Under the pieces are notes generated by a model. It did no database searches. It saw only the letters and a program-made list of their open reading frames with translations, and was not told the DNA's origin. This document shows positions 44,499 to 52,847 of a DNA stretch of 64,000 nucleotides, in pieces (position 1 is the stretch's first letter; each line of letters opens with the position of its first letter). This stretch comes from JBDWFY01 sp964291365 (GTDB lineage Bacteria; Pseudomonadota; Alphaproteobacteria; Rhizobiales; Stappiaceae), in contig OZ219989.1 in NCBI GenBank assembly GCA_964291365.2, forward strand, positions 3,100,001 to 3,164,000, given 5' to 3'. The translations under genes and the position numbers were made by a program.

Positions 44499-45804
44499 AA
44501 ATACACCTCTCTTTGTTCATCTCAATGGTCAGCTAGTTGGACAATTAACAAAAATCAAACGTGATATCTTAAGCTTTCAATACTGCCATTCATGGTTAAA
44601 TCAAGAATACTCGTCACCCATTTCACTATCATTACCTACACAAGAAGAACCCATAACTGGTAACAAAGTTATGGTTGTATTTGAAAACCTTCTACCAGAT
44701 ACGGAAATTGATAAAAAACTTTTAGCACGAAATGTTCAAGCATCTGGAACAGATACATTTAGTATACTGAAAGCAATTGGTAAAGATTGTGTAGGTGCAT
44801 TTCAAATCTTGACCAAAAAACTATCTACAACTAATACAGCTGACAAGTTAGAGAAGAGTGAACTAGATGAAAATTCAATTGAAAAATTACTCAAAAATCT
44901 TCATAAAATGCCACTTGGTTTACATCACACAGATAACTTCAGAATATCCGTAGCTGGTGCACAAAAGAAAACCGCACTTCTATTCTATGCAAATAAATGG
45001 TGGAAACCTCTAGGGGCGACTCCAACTACTCATATTTTTAAGCCCCATATAGACCATTTTCATCCGGATATTGATTTATCAAGAAGTGTAGAAAACGAAT
45101 TTTACTGCTTAAATGTACTTAAGTTATTTGAAGTACCTGTAAACAATGCCTTAATAAAGACATTCGGTGAAACAAAAGTTTTAGTCATCGAGCGGTTTGA
45201 TCGTCGTTGGACTGAAGACGGAAAACTGACCAGAATCCATCAAGAAGATTTATGTCAAGCTTTATCAGTAAAATCTAGTCAAAAATATCAAAGTGATTTC
45301 GGTCCTAGTGCGAAAGATATACTTGATTTACTAATTAGTAGTGATAAATATCTTGAAGACACAAAAACTTTTATCAAATCTTTAGTTTTGTTTCAACTGC
45401 TTGGTGCAATAGATGGACATGCAAAGAATTACAGTATATTTCTCGGAAAGTTTGAATCATTTCACCTAACACCACTATATGACGTGATTAGTATACAGCC
45501 CAACATTGACAAACTTCAGCTTAATCGCAAGCATTTTAAATTAGCTTTATCAATTGGGAATAATAAACATTATAAAGTGGAAGATATTGTACGACGACAT
45601 TACTTTGAGACTGGAAAGAAATCAAATGTGCCTAAACAACTAATTCACGATTCAATTGAAGAAATCGTTGATACCCTTGAAAGTGTATTTGAGAAAGTTG
45701 AATCATTGCTACCTCATGATTTTCCTTCGGAAATTCACGAGTCTATAATGAACGGTGCAAAAAATCGTGTAAAGTTACTTAAGGATTATAAAACAATAGT
45801 TTGA
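44488..45804 (+). CDS. hipA: HipA-family serine/threonine kinase toxin
   Basis: 438 residues from the ATG at 44488, AGGA 9 bases upstream. The N-terminal domain (1-100) has LFVHLNGQLVGQL and a VVFENLLPD segment typical of HipA. The kinase-like part has the loop SVAGAQKKTALL, THIFKP with the ATP lysine, NEFYCLNVLKLFEVPV, VLVIERFDRRW, the catalytic GAIDGHAKNYSIF (Asp with His-Ala-Lys-Asn) and the metal Asp in LTPLYDVIS. All core motifs are intact. Known HipA proteins phosphorylate glutamyl-tRNA synthetase or related targets and cause growth arrest and persistence; the target here is unknown. Confidence 0.9.
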   Translation: MKSENTPLFVHLNGQLVGQLTKIKRDILSFQYCHSWLNQEYSSPISLSLPTQEEPITGNKVMVVFENLLPDTEIDKKLLARNVQASGTDTFSILKAIGKDCVGAFQILTKKLSTTNTADKLEKSELDENSIEKLLKNLHKMPLGLHHTDNFRISVAGAQKKTALLFYANKWWKPLGATPTTHIFKPHIDHFHPDIDLSRSVENEFYCLNVLKLFEVPVNNALIKTFGETKVLVIERFDRRWTEDGKLTRIHQEDLCQALSVKSSQKYQSDFGPSAKDILDLLISSDKYLEDTKTFIKSLVLFQLLGAIDGHAKNYSIFLGKFESFHLTPLYDVISIQPNIDKLQLNRKHFKLALSIGNNKHYKVEDIVRRHYFETGKKSNVPKQLIHDSIEEIVDTLESVFEKVESLLPHDFPSEIHESIMNGAKNRVKLLKDYKTIV

Positions 45805-45897
45805 AGGAGTTTGTTCCATTACCATAATCATTACAGGACTATTTCCATCTTACGGCAAACCAAAAAACTAAATACAAAAAATATTTTTTGTTCGCTA

Positions 45898-45925
45898 CTT
45901 GAAATTGAAAAATTACTACCCATAT
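45898..45925 (+). promoter_or_regulatory. Sigma32 (RpoH) promoter of hsp20
   Basis: CTTGAAA (45898-45904), a 14-base spacer and CCCATAT (45919-45925) match the heat-shock consensus CTTGAAA-N(11-14)-CCCCATnT almost fully. It lies about 117 bases before the hsp20 start. Confidence 0.75.
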
Positions 45926-46041
45926 ATAACGTGCAGGTGCAAATAAGGCCTGTAAATCAGCAAAGATTTTGCCAAAAATGGGAAATCTAATTGCTGTTAA
46001 ATATATAAACACAACCAAGTCGCTCAAAGGAGGACTAAATT

Positions 46042-46506
46042 ATGAATCATCTAAACTTAAATCTGCTTGGTCGATCAGTTTTTGATACTGATCGTCTATT
46101 CTCGTTGCTTAATGAAAGAAACGATGGATATTCACCCACATTTCCACCCTACAATATTGAACGAACGAATGAAACAAACTATCGCGTTTCATTGGCAGTA
46201 GCTGGGTTCAATTCCAACGACATCAATATTGAAACGAAAGATTCAGACCTTATTGTACGAGGAAAAAAGGAAGCAACTGAGAATTCAGAACAATCAAAAT
46301 CTCAATTCTTGCACCAAGGGATTTCTACTGCCGAATTTGAACGCCGATTCCAATTAGCAGAGCATGTAGAAGTCAAAGGTGCAAACCTTAAAGACGGTCT
46401 GCTACACATTGATTTAGTTCGAGAAGTTCCTGAATCAATGAAAGCACGCACAATTGAAATCACCAATGGTGACAGTAACATCAAACAAATTGAGAACGTT
46501 CAATAA
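46042..46506 (+). CDS. Hsp20/alpha-crystallin family small heat shock protein (IbpA-like)
   Basis: 154 residues. The N-terminal arm includes SVFDTDRLFSLLNER and PTFPPYNIER. The alpha-crystallin domain (~40-130) contains YRVSLAVAGFNSNDINIETK, DLIVRGKKE, FLHQGISTAEFERRFQLAEH and the A-x-L-x-D-G-L-L motif (ANLKDGLLHIDL). A short tail follows. The long loop and the FLHQGI segment match class A proteobacterial Hsp20s such as IbpA. It holds unfolding proteins for DnaK/ClpB. AGGAGG lies 8 bases before the ATG; a clear RpoH promoter and a terminator make it a single-gene heat-shock unit. Confidence 0.93.
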   Translation: MNHLNLNLLGRSVFDTDRLFSLLNERNDGYSPTFPPYNIERTNETNYRVSLAVAGFNSNDINIETKDSDLIVRGKKEATENSEQSKSQFLHQGISTAEFERRFQLAEHVEVKGANLKDGLLHIDLVREVPESMKARTIEITNGDSNIKQIENVQ

Positions 46507-46528
46507 GTTTGATTTTCAGTCAATCCAT

Positions 46529-46558
46529 AACGCCTCGGGTTCTCCGGGGCGTTTTTAT
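46529..46558 (+). terminator. Rho-independent terminator of hsp20
   Basis: AACGCCTCGG and CCGGGGCGTT pair with one T-G pair around GTTCT, followed by TTTTATTT. Confidence 0.9.
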
Positions 46559-46587
46559 TTCTGGCGATGGCAAACCAATTCAATTGA

Positions 46588-47466
46588 TTAGCGGGTATCT
46601 ATGGAAATAACTGGTCCCAGATCAACAGGTGGAATATTATCATCAGGTACAAAAAAATCTAGAGCAAGCGGAGAATTTGGATCAACACGATACTTTTCAA
46701 AATCTTTCATCCCTGCTGATGCAAGTAATGTATCGTCAATATGAAATTGACCAGTCATTTCTTTAGCAGATTGATTTAAAATATAATGTGCCGCATCTGC
46801 TAAAATTTCTGGGGAGCGACATGCGCGCATTACTCTATCACCACCCAATAAGTTTTTTACTGCTGCTGTTGCAATCGCTGTTCTAGGCCAAAGTGCATTG
46901 ACTGCGATCTCCTTATCCCGCAATTCACCTGCTAACCCTAATACAACCAAACTCATCCCAAATTTCGCCATTGCATATGGTGTCTGATGACTAAACCATT
47001 TTTCTTTCATATCTAATGGCGGTGATAGCATCAGGATATGTGGATTATCCGATTTTTCTAAATGCTTAATCGCAAATTTTGAACACAATAAGGTTCCACG
47101 TGCGTTGACTTGATGCATCAAATCAAATTTCTTCATATCAGTTTCAGCAACTGAAGTAAGTTGAATCGCACTTGCATTATTTACAACAATGTCTAATCCA
47201 CCAAATTGCCAGACTGTTTCATTTATTGCACGCTCAACAACTTCATCATTTCGAATATCAACTTCTATAGGTAACGCCTTTCCACCTGCCTTCTCAATTT
47301 CCTCAGCAGCGGAATAAATGGTACCTTCTAGCTTCGGATGTGGATTTACTGTTTTTGCTGCAATCGTAATATTAGCACCATCCCGCGCTGCCCGAAGTGC
47401 AATTGCTAACCCAATTCCACGGGTTGCGCCAGTGATAAATAAAGTCTTACCTGCTAAACTACCCAT
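46588..47466 (-). CDS. SDR-family oxidoreductase (HSDL2-like)
   Basis: A 292-residue NAD(P)-dependent short-chain dehydrogenase. The cofactor motif GATRGIGLAIALRAA is at residues 13-27. NNAS is present; the catalytic region is LSPPLDMKEKW with Tyr-x-x-x-Lys as YAMAKFG. IAAKTVNPHPKLEGTIYSAA, just after the Rossmann start, is characteristic of the hydroxysteroid dehydrogenase-like 2 group. A role in lipid or acyl-CoA metabolism fits its neighbours, an enoyl-CoA hydratase and an acyl-CoA dehydrogenase on the same strand. The substrate is unknown. AAGGA before the ATG. Confidence 0.88.
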   Translation of the reverse strand: MGSLAGKTLFITGATRGIGLAIALRAARDGANITIAAKTVNPHPKLEGTIYSAAEEIEKAGGKALPIEVDIRNDEVVERAINETVWQFGGLDIVVNNASAIQLTSVAETDMKKFDLMHQVNARGTLLCSKFAIKHLEKSDNPHILMLSPPLDMKEKWFSHQTPYAMAKFGMSLVVLGLAGELRDKEIAVNALWPRTAIATAAVKNLLGGDRVMRACRSPEILADAAHYILNQSAKEMTGQFHIDDTLLASAGMKDFEKYRVDPNSPLALDFFVPDDNIPPVDLGPVISIDTR

Positions 47467-47503
47467 ACGTTTATTTCCTTTCTAGTTTTAAGTTTCGAAA
47501 AAT

Positions 47504-48241
47504 CTATTTTCGATTTAGAAAAGCTTGAAACGCTGCCTTCGCTTCGGTTGAGCGCAATCTACCTTTAAACGCTTCATTTTCTACATCAATCCGTTGTTCA
47601 ATTCCCTCCATTGAACCGCGAATCAATTCACGTGCAATTTTCATCGCTTCTCTAGATTTTGCTGCTAAATTTTTGCACAGGTCAATTGCTTCATTCTCAA
47701 GTACGTCAGCACGTACAATTCGATTAATCAATCCCATTTTTAATGCTTCGTCAGCATTAAATGTTGCTCCTGCACATAATATCTCAAATGCCTTTATTGG
47801 TCCGAGAATTTTTGTTGCCAATAGACTTGATGCCGCTTCAGGTACTAAACCTAAATCAAGAAATGGTGTTTTGAAAAGGGCACGTTCACTTGCCAATACC
47901 ATGTCACAGTGAAATAGCATTGTAGTGCCAATACCAATTGCCAGTCCATCGACCGCCGCAATTAGCGGTTTTTGAACTCTTGGTAGTGTCTTTAAAAATC
48001 TAACTACTCCTGAACCTAATTCTCCGCCTTCCGCGAACGCTTTAAACTCTGTGATATCATTTCCAGCAGTAAAAATACCATCACTACCCATAATCAAATG
48101 CACTGCAATTTCAGTCGCTTGATCTCCATCAACTAAGGCATCACTCAATGATTCATACATTGGACTTGTAATGGCATTCTTTTTTTCTGATCGCTTAAAC
48201 TGAATTACTTGAATTGAGTCAACTCGTTTGGTTTCAATCAT
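47504..48241 (-). CDS. Enoyl-CoA hydratase/isomerase family protein
   Basis: A 245-residue crotonase-fold enzyme. The oxyanion-hole segments are FTAGNDITEFKAF and AAVDGLAIGIGTTMLFHCDM. The second catalytic region reads FLDLGLVPEAASS, with one Glu where hydratases have the second acid, while the first Glu is not obvious. An isomerase or another crotonase activity is therefore as likely as plain hydration. Beta-oxidation context is suggested by the acyl-CoA dehydrogenase gene 18 bases upstream in the same direction. Confidence 0.87.
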   Translation of the reverse strand: MIETKRVDSIQVIQFKRSEKKNAITSPMYESLSDALVDGDQATEIAVHLIMGSDGIFTAGNDITEFKAFAEGGELGSGVVRFLKTLPRVQKPLIAAVDGLAIGIGTTMLFHCDMVLASERALFKTPFLDLGLVPEAASSLLATKILGPIKAFEILCAGATFNADEALKMGLINRIVRADVLENEAIDLCKNLAAKSREAMKIARELIRGSMEGIEQRIDVENEAFKGRLRSTEAKAAFQAFLNRK

Positions 48242-48259
48242 TTTCTTTTTCTCATCTAA

Positions 48260-50044
48260 TTACGCTACCGATTGCATCGGATCAAATTCCAACACAGATG
48301 TGGCAGTACCAATTACAGATTTGCTTAACCCTGATGTTTCCACCAAAAGGTTTTCAGCAAAGAAATTTGCTTCCAATATTCGAATTTCTTCCGCAGGTGT
48401 CGATTCGTTCATTCGTGCTGAAGCCAGCGCAGCTTTTGCCAAATAACTACCACCAAGTGTTAAACCGAATAACCTCAAATATGATGTCGCCCCCGCTAAA
48501 ATTTCGTTCTTTCGGTCTTCTTTATGTGCACGCAAAATATATTGTGTGGCTTCTTTTACATCTTCAAGTGACTCTTTAAGGCGATTGCCAATACTTGATA
48601 TTTTGTAGTTATTTGATTGCTGGCATTCCAATAAAGTTTGTTCAATTTCATCAAAAACTAATCCAACATGTTCCCCATTTGATATCAATACTTTTCGCAT
48701 TACTAAATCAATTGCTTGTATTCCATTCGTCCCCTCATAAATAGGAAGAATTCTAGCATCACGAAAATGTTGTGCTGCTCCGGTTTCTTCAATATATCCA
48801 GTGCCGCCATGAACTTGAACTCCCGTTGACGTAACTTCCACGGCCAAATCCGTTGATAGTGCTTTTGCAAAAGGAGTTAGAAACGCCACCCGCTCATGCC
48901 AAAATTTTGCTACTTCACCTTCTGTAGATTTGCTCATATCAATTGCTTGCGCACAACAATAACAAATTGCTCTTGACGCGACGGTTTTTGCTTTCATCAA
49001 AAGTAAATTTCGCTTGATATCAGGGTGATTTGCAATTTCATCTGGTTGCGAACTCTCCGATCCAATCACCCGCCCCTGTTTTCTCTCACGTGCATATTCA
49101 ATTGCTTGTTGCGTTGCACGGTCAGCAACACCGACACCTTGTATTCCAACTGTAAGTCGCGCACTATTCATCATGGTAAACATACATGCCAATCCTTGGT
49201 TTTCCTTTCCGATCAAATACCCAATTGCACCTTCTTTTTCACCATACGATAATGTGCAAGTTGGTGAAGCATGAATTCCCAATTTTTCTTCGACACCGAT
49301 ACACGTAACATCATTACGCTCTCCCAATGTTCCATCGTCATTCACAAGAATTTTTGGTACTAAAAACAACGAAATTCCAGCTGTTCCAGCAGGCGCATCA
49401 GGTAATCGAGCTAAAACTAAATGAATTATATTTTCCGTTATTTCATGATCACCATATGTAATAAAAATTTTCTGCCCAAATAATCGGTAACTACCATCTG
49501 AATTTCGCTCTGCTCGCATTCGCAATTCATTCAAATCAGAACCTGCCTGTGGTTCTGTCAAATTCATAGTTCCCATCCATTTTCCCGAAACTAAATTTTC
49601 CATAAATTTCTGTTTCAACTCATCTGAACCATGGGTATACAATGCCTCAAATGCCCCGATCGTCAAAGTTGGACAAATTCCAAACGCAATTGATGCTGCG
49701 TTCCAAATATCCATAGTTGCCATAAGCAAGGTTATCGGTAATCCCTGTCCTCCAAATTCTGGATTTCCAGTTAGTGAATTCCAACCTGCTTCAATCCAGC
49801 GTTCATAACATTCTTTCCAGCCATCAGGGACCTTGACGACTCCATCTTCCAGTTCCGCTCCTTGCTCATCTGCTAACTTATTCAACGGAGCAATTTCTTC
49901 TTCGGCAAATTTACCCGCTTCCATAAGAATTGCTGTAACAAGCTCTTCATTTACATCTGGGAATTTACCAGTATCCAGTACCTCTGGTAGCCCTGCGACA
50001 TGATTTAAAATGAAAGAAATTTCCGTAGTCGGTGCCCGATACAA
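48260..50044 (-). CDS. Acyl-CoA dehydrogenase, long (DmdC-like) type
   Basis: A 594-residue FAD-dependent acyl-CoA dehydrogenase of the long subclass, which includes 3-methylmercaptopropionyl-CoA dehydrogenases. Visible parts are the N-terminal extension (MYRAPTTEISFILNHVAGLP), NLTEPQAGSDLNELR in the flavin/substrate domain, GVEEKLGIHASPTCTLSYGE, and the C-terminal helical domain VQVHGGTGYIEETGAAQHFR with DARILPIYEGTNGIQAIDLV, where the Glu of YEGTNGIQ is the catalytic-base position. Chain-length preference cannot be read. The TTG start follows AGGAGG by 8 bases. It is the first gene of a probable operon with the hydratase and SDR genes. Confidence 0.92.
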   Translation of the reverse strand: MYRAPTTEISFILNHVAGLPEVLDTGKFPDVNEELVTAILMEAGKFAEEEIAPLNKLADEQGAELEDGVVKVPDGWKECYERWIEAGWNSLTGNPEFGGQGLPITLLMATMDIWNAASIAFGICPTLTIGAFEALYTHGSDELKQKFMENLVSGKWMGTMNLTEPQAGSDLNELRMRAERNSDGSYRLFGQKIFITYGDHEITENIIHLVLARLPDAPAGTAGISLFLVPKILVNDDGTLGERNDVTCIGVEEKLGIHASPTCTLSYGEKEGAIGYLIGKENQGLACMFTMMNSARLTVGIQGVGVADRATQQAIEYARERKQGRVIGSESSQPDEIANHPDIKRNLLLMKAKTVASRAICYCCAQAIDMSKSTEGEVAKFWHERVAFLTPFAKALSTDLAVEVTSTGVQVHGGTGYIEETGAAQHFRDARILPIYEGTNGIQAIDLVMRKVLISNGEHVGLVFDEIEQTLLECQQSNNYKISSIGNRLKESLEDVKEATQYILRAHKEDRKNEILAGATSYLRLFGLTLGGSYLAKAALASARMNESTPAEEIRILEANFFAENLLVETSGLSKSVIGTATSVLEFDPMQSVA

Positions 50045-50133
50045 AATAGTTCCTCCTCAAAATTTTAACTAAGTCCTTAAAATTTAATATGATAGTTTGA
50101 TTAGCTATTTTCATTATCTACATACAAAACTAT

Positions 50134-51189
50134 ATGACTAGTGGTAGTTCTGTCAATAATGATTTGATTAAAAAAATGATGCGCAAGGAAAAAATGCCGA
50201 CAGTTTGGAAAATTTCAAATAACAATACCGATTGGACTAGTACGCCTAATTTTAAGCATGCTTTGCGCTTGCTAGCAGAAGGACAGATTATTGCAATTCC
50301 TACTGAGACTGTATATGGACTCGCAGCAGATGCTACTAATGACCAAGCATGTCAAACGATCTATAATGCAAAGGGACGACCTAGTAATAACCCACTAATT
50401 TCACATTTTTCAAGTTTTCATGCGGCTCAATCTCAGGGTAAATTCAATTCGGACGCAAAATTATTAGCAACGAATTTTTGGCCAGGACCACTAACAATTG
50501 TCGTACCTAAACTAGACACTTCTACAATTTCAAGTATATGTACAGCAGGGTTGGATACTCTTGCCATTAGAATTCCAGCCTCACCAATACTATGTTCCCT
50601 TGCAGAAACCCTTGAAATACCATTAGCAGCTCCGAGTGCAAACTCATCAGGAAAAATTAGTCCAACCACTGCTCAAGATGTCCTTGAGGAATTAGGTGAA
50701 CATGTTGCAATGATTATAGATGCTGGTCCTTCATCTATTGGGATTGAATCAACTGTTGTCTCATGTGTTAACGAAATTCCAATAATCTTACGTACTGGTG
50801 GGATTCCAACAAAACAACTAGAGAATGTTTTAAGCAAGGATCTCGCTAAGTACACTACCGACAATCAATCACCCACTTCACCTGGGATGTTGACCTCACA
50901 TTATGCGCCAAATACACCAATCAGACTTGAAGCTTCCTTAATTGATGTTGACGAGACTCTCCTTGCCTTTGGACCAAACTTACCTACTAATGCAGCTGAA
51001 TGTCGCGGAATTTTCAATTTGAGCAAAGCTTCAAATTTACGAGAAGCAGCAAGTAACTTATATTCTGGTTTACGAACTTTAGATAAAATCCGTTGCAAAT
51101 CAATCGCGGTTATGCCCATTCCAAATGATGGTTTTGGTGAAGCAATAAATGATCGTCTAACTCGAGCGGCTACACCAAAAACAAAATGA
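50134..51189 (+). CDS. L-threonylcarbamoyladenylate synthase (Sua5/YrdC)
   Basis: A 351-residue Sua5-type enzyme making the threonylcarbamoyl-AMP needed for t6A37 in ANN-reading tRNAs. The YrdC domain (~40-230) has IPTETVYGLAADA, KGRPSNNPLI, FWPGPLTIV, LAIRIPASP, APSANSSGKISPT and STVVSC. The C-terminal Sua5 domain includes TSPGMLTSHYAPNTP and FGEAINDRLTRAA. The first ~20 residues may be surplus: an ATG at 50194 has AAGGA 4 bases before it, while the ATG at 50134 has no site. Confidence 0.92.
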   Translation: MTSGSSVNNDLIKKMMRKEKMPTVWKISNNNTDWTSTPNFKHALRLLAEGQIIAIPTETVYGLAADATNDQACQTIYNAKGRPSNNPLISHFSSFHAAQSQGKFNSDAKLLATNFWPGPLTIVVPKLDTSTISSICTAGLDTLAIRIPASPILCSLAETLEIPLAAPSANSSGKISPTTAQDVLEELGEHVAMIIDAGPSSIGIESTVVSCVNEIPIILRTGGIPTKQLENVLSKDLAKYTTDNQSPTSPGMLTSHYAPNTPIRLEASLIDVDETLLAFGPNLPTNAAECRGIFNLSKASNLREAASNLYSGLRTLDKIRCKSIAVMPIPNDGFGEAINDRLTRAATPKTK

Positions 51190-51356
51190 CGCAGCTCCTT
51201 TACCAGTTCTTGCTTGTTTATTTTTAAATTTTCTATTACAATTCAATTTAGGATCTTAACGGTATTAATTATTCACTTTATCGTTAAAAACGCTTATTTC
51301 ACCGCATTCTAGTTTTCATTTGAGTGAATTAAAAAAGTTTAGGTTGAGGAACAGCT

Positions 51357-52289
51357 ATGACTACACTGCTGGTGCATAATCAATCTTCATTTATCGGACA
51401 TGAGACTCCTCCTGGACATCCAGAACGACCAGATCGAATACGCATAATTGAACAAACATTGGCGCAAAGTGAATTTAATTCACTAACAAAGAAAGAAGCA
51501 CCTAAAGGTCAAGAAGTTGACATTGCTCGTGTTCATCCGACCAGCTATATTTCAAAAATCAAAGAATCCATTCCAACTTCAGGATTAGTAGCAATTGATG
51601 GAGATACTTCAGTTTCAAGCGGGTCTTGGGATGCCGCACTACGAGGAGTTGGTGCAAGTTGTTTGGCAATAGATGAAGTAATCAATCAAAATGTCACAAA
51701 CGCATTTTGTGCAAGTCGACCACCTGGCCACCATGCCGAAAAAACCACCGCAATGGGATTTTGTTTATTCAATAATGTAGCAATTGCTGCGCGTTACGCT
51801 CAAAACAAATACAATCTTGACCATATCGCAATAATTGATTTTGATGTCCATCACGGTAATGGAACCCAAGACATATTTTGGAATGACAAAACTGTCATGT
51901 ACTGCTCAACCCACCAAATGCCGCTTTATCCTGGAACTGGTGCAAAAAACGAACAAGGGGAAGCAAATACTATTGTAAATGCACCACTTGCAGCAAATGA
52001 CGGAGGTTTGGAATTCAAGCAAGCAATGAACGAAGAAATTTTGCCCAGAATTGAACAATTTTCACCAGATCTAATTATAATCTCAGCGGGATTTGATGCA
52101 CATAAACGGGATCCATTGGCCAATATCAATTTAGAAAAAGAAGATTTTGAATGGATTACAAAAAAGTTGATGGAACTTGCCAATAAAACATGCAATGGAC
52201 GTGTAATTTCAGTATTGGAAGGAGGATATGATCTTACTGGATTAAGTGAATCTGTAGCGGTCCACGTGAAACAATTAATGAATTCCTAA
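51357..52289 (+). CDS. Histone deacetylase-family protein (class II-like deacetylase)
   Basis: A 310-residue zinc hydrolase of the arginase/HDAC fold. It shows HETPPGHPERPDRI at the N-terminus, the His pair in RPPGHHAEKTTAMGFC, the zinc-binding IDFDVHHGNGTQDIFW and SAGFDAHKRDP, and GGYDLTGLS near the end with the transition-state Gly-Gly-Tyr. Bacterial members deacetylate acetylpolyamines or acetyl-lysines; the substrate here is not known. It stands directly before xseB and dxs, a common alphaproteobacterial order. GAGGA before the ATG. Confidence 0.93.
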   Translation: MTTLLVHNQSSFIGHETPPGHPERPDRIRIIEQTLAQSEFNSLTKKEAPKGQEVDIARVHPTSYISKIKESIPTSGLVAIDGDTSVSSGSWDAALRGVGASCLAIDEVINQNVTNAFCASRPPGHHAEKTTAMGFCLFNNVAIAARYAQNKYNLDHIAIIDFDVHHGNGTQDIFWNDKTVMYCSTHQMPLYPGTGAKNEQGEANTIVNAPLAANDGGLEFKQAMNEEILPRIEQFSPDLIIISAGFDAHKRDPLANINLEKEDFEWITKKLMELANKTCNGRVISVLEGGYDLTGLSESVAVHVKQLMNS

Positions 52290-52375
52290 AGTTATTTGCA
52301 CCTGAATCAAATATAATTTATCAAAATCTACAGTTTGAATTACAATCAATCTACCTAAACACACAGGAATAAATT

Positions 52376-52654
52376 ATGACTACCGAAAACACTGAAACAG
52401 ACACAGTTGTTAGTAAAGACATTGCCAAAATGTCATATGAAGAAGCACTAAGTGAATTAGAAGATATTGTGCGCAAATTAGAAAATGGTGATGTCCCGCT
52501 TGAGGAGAGTATCACAATTTATGAACGTGGTGATAAACTACGAGCACATTGTAATAAACTTCTAACTTCTGCAGAAAAGAAAGTTGAAAAAATTCGACTA
52601 AGTTCAAATGGCACACCATTGGGTGTTGAAGAATTACATGATGAAAACGAATAA
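52376..52654 (+). CDS. xseB: Exodeoxyribonuclease VII small subunit
   Basis: A 92-residue helical protein: MSYEEALSELEDIVRKLENG, then DVPLEESITIYERGDKLRAH and CNKLLTSAEKKVEKI, the full XseB signature. It partners XseA (not in the window) in single-strand DNA degradation. About 20 extra N-terminal residues (TTENTETDT...) precede the core. AGGA lies 7 bases before the ATG. Confidence 0.96.
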   Translation: MTTENTETDTVVSKDIAKMSYEEALSELEDIVRKLENGDVPLEESITIYERGDKLRAHCNKLLTSAEKKVEKIRLSSNGTPLGVEELHDENE

Positions 52655-52847
52655 AATTGTTTGTTGCTCACCATCCAAATAAATAAAATAAATGTTTAAT
52701 TTATTTGGTTTAAGGGCACTTTGCTATAAGCGACAAACTTTATCTATTTCAAATCAAATTACATTGATTCAATTGACTTAGTGAGAGTTATTAAAATTCC
52801 ATAAATTTTGCAAATTCAAAATGCACTGTCACAATAGGTAAACCCGA

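Noticed and set aside
45839..46027. Minus-strand 62-codon frame with hydrophobic content
   Set aside because: It overlaps the sigma32 promoter and leader of hsp20, has no ribosome site, and its hydrophobicity is what AT-rich DNA gives by chance.
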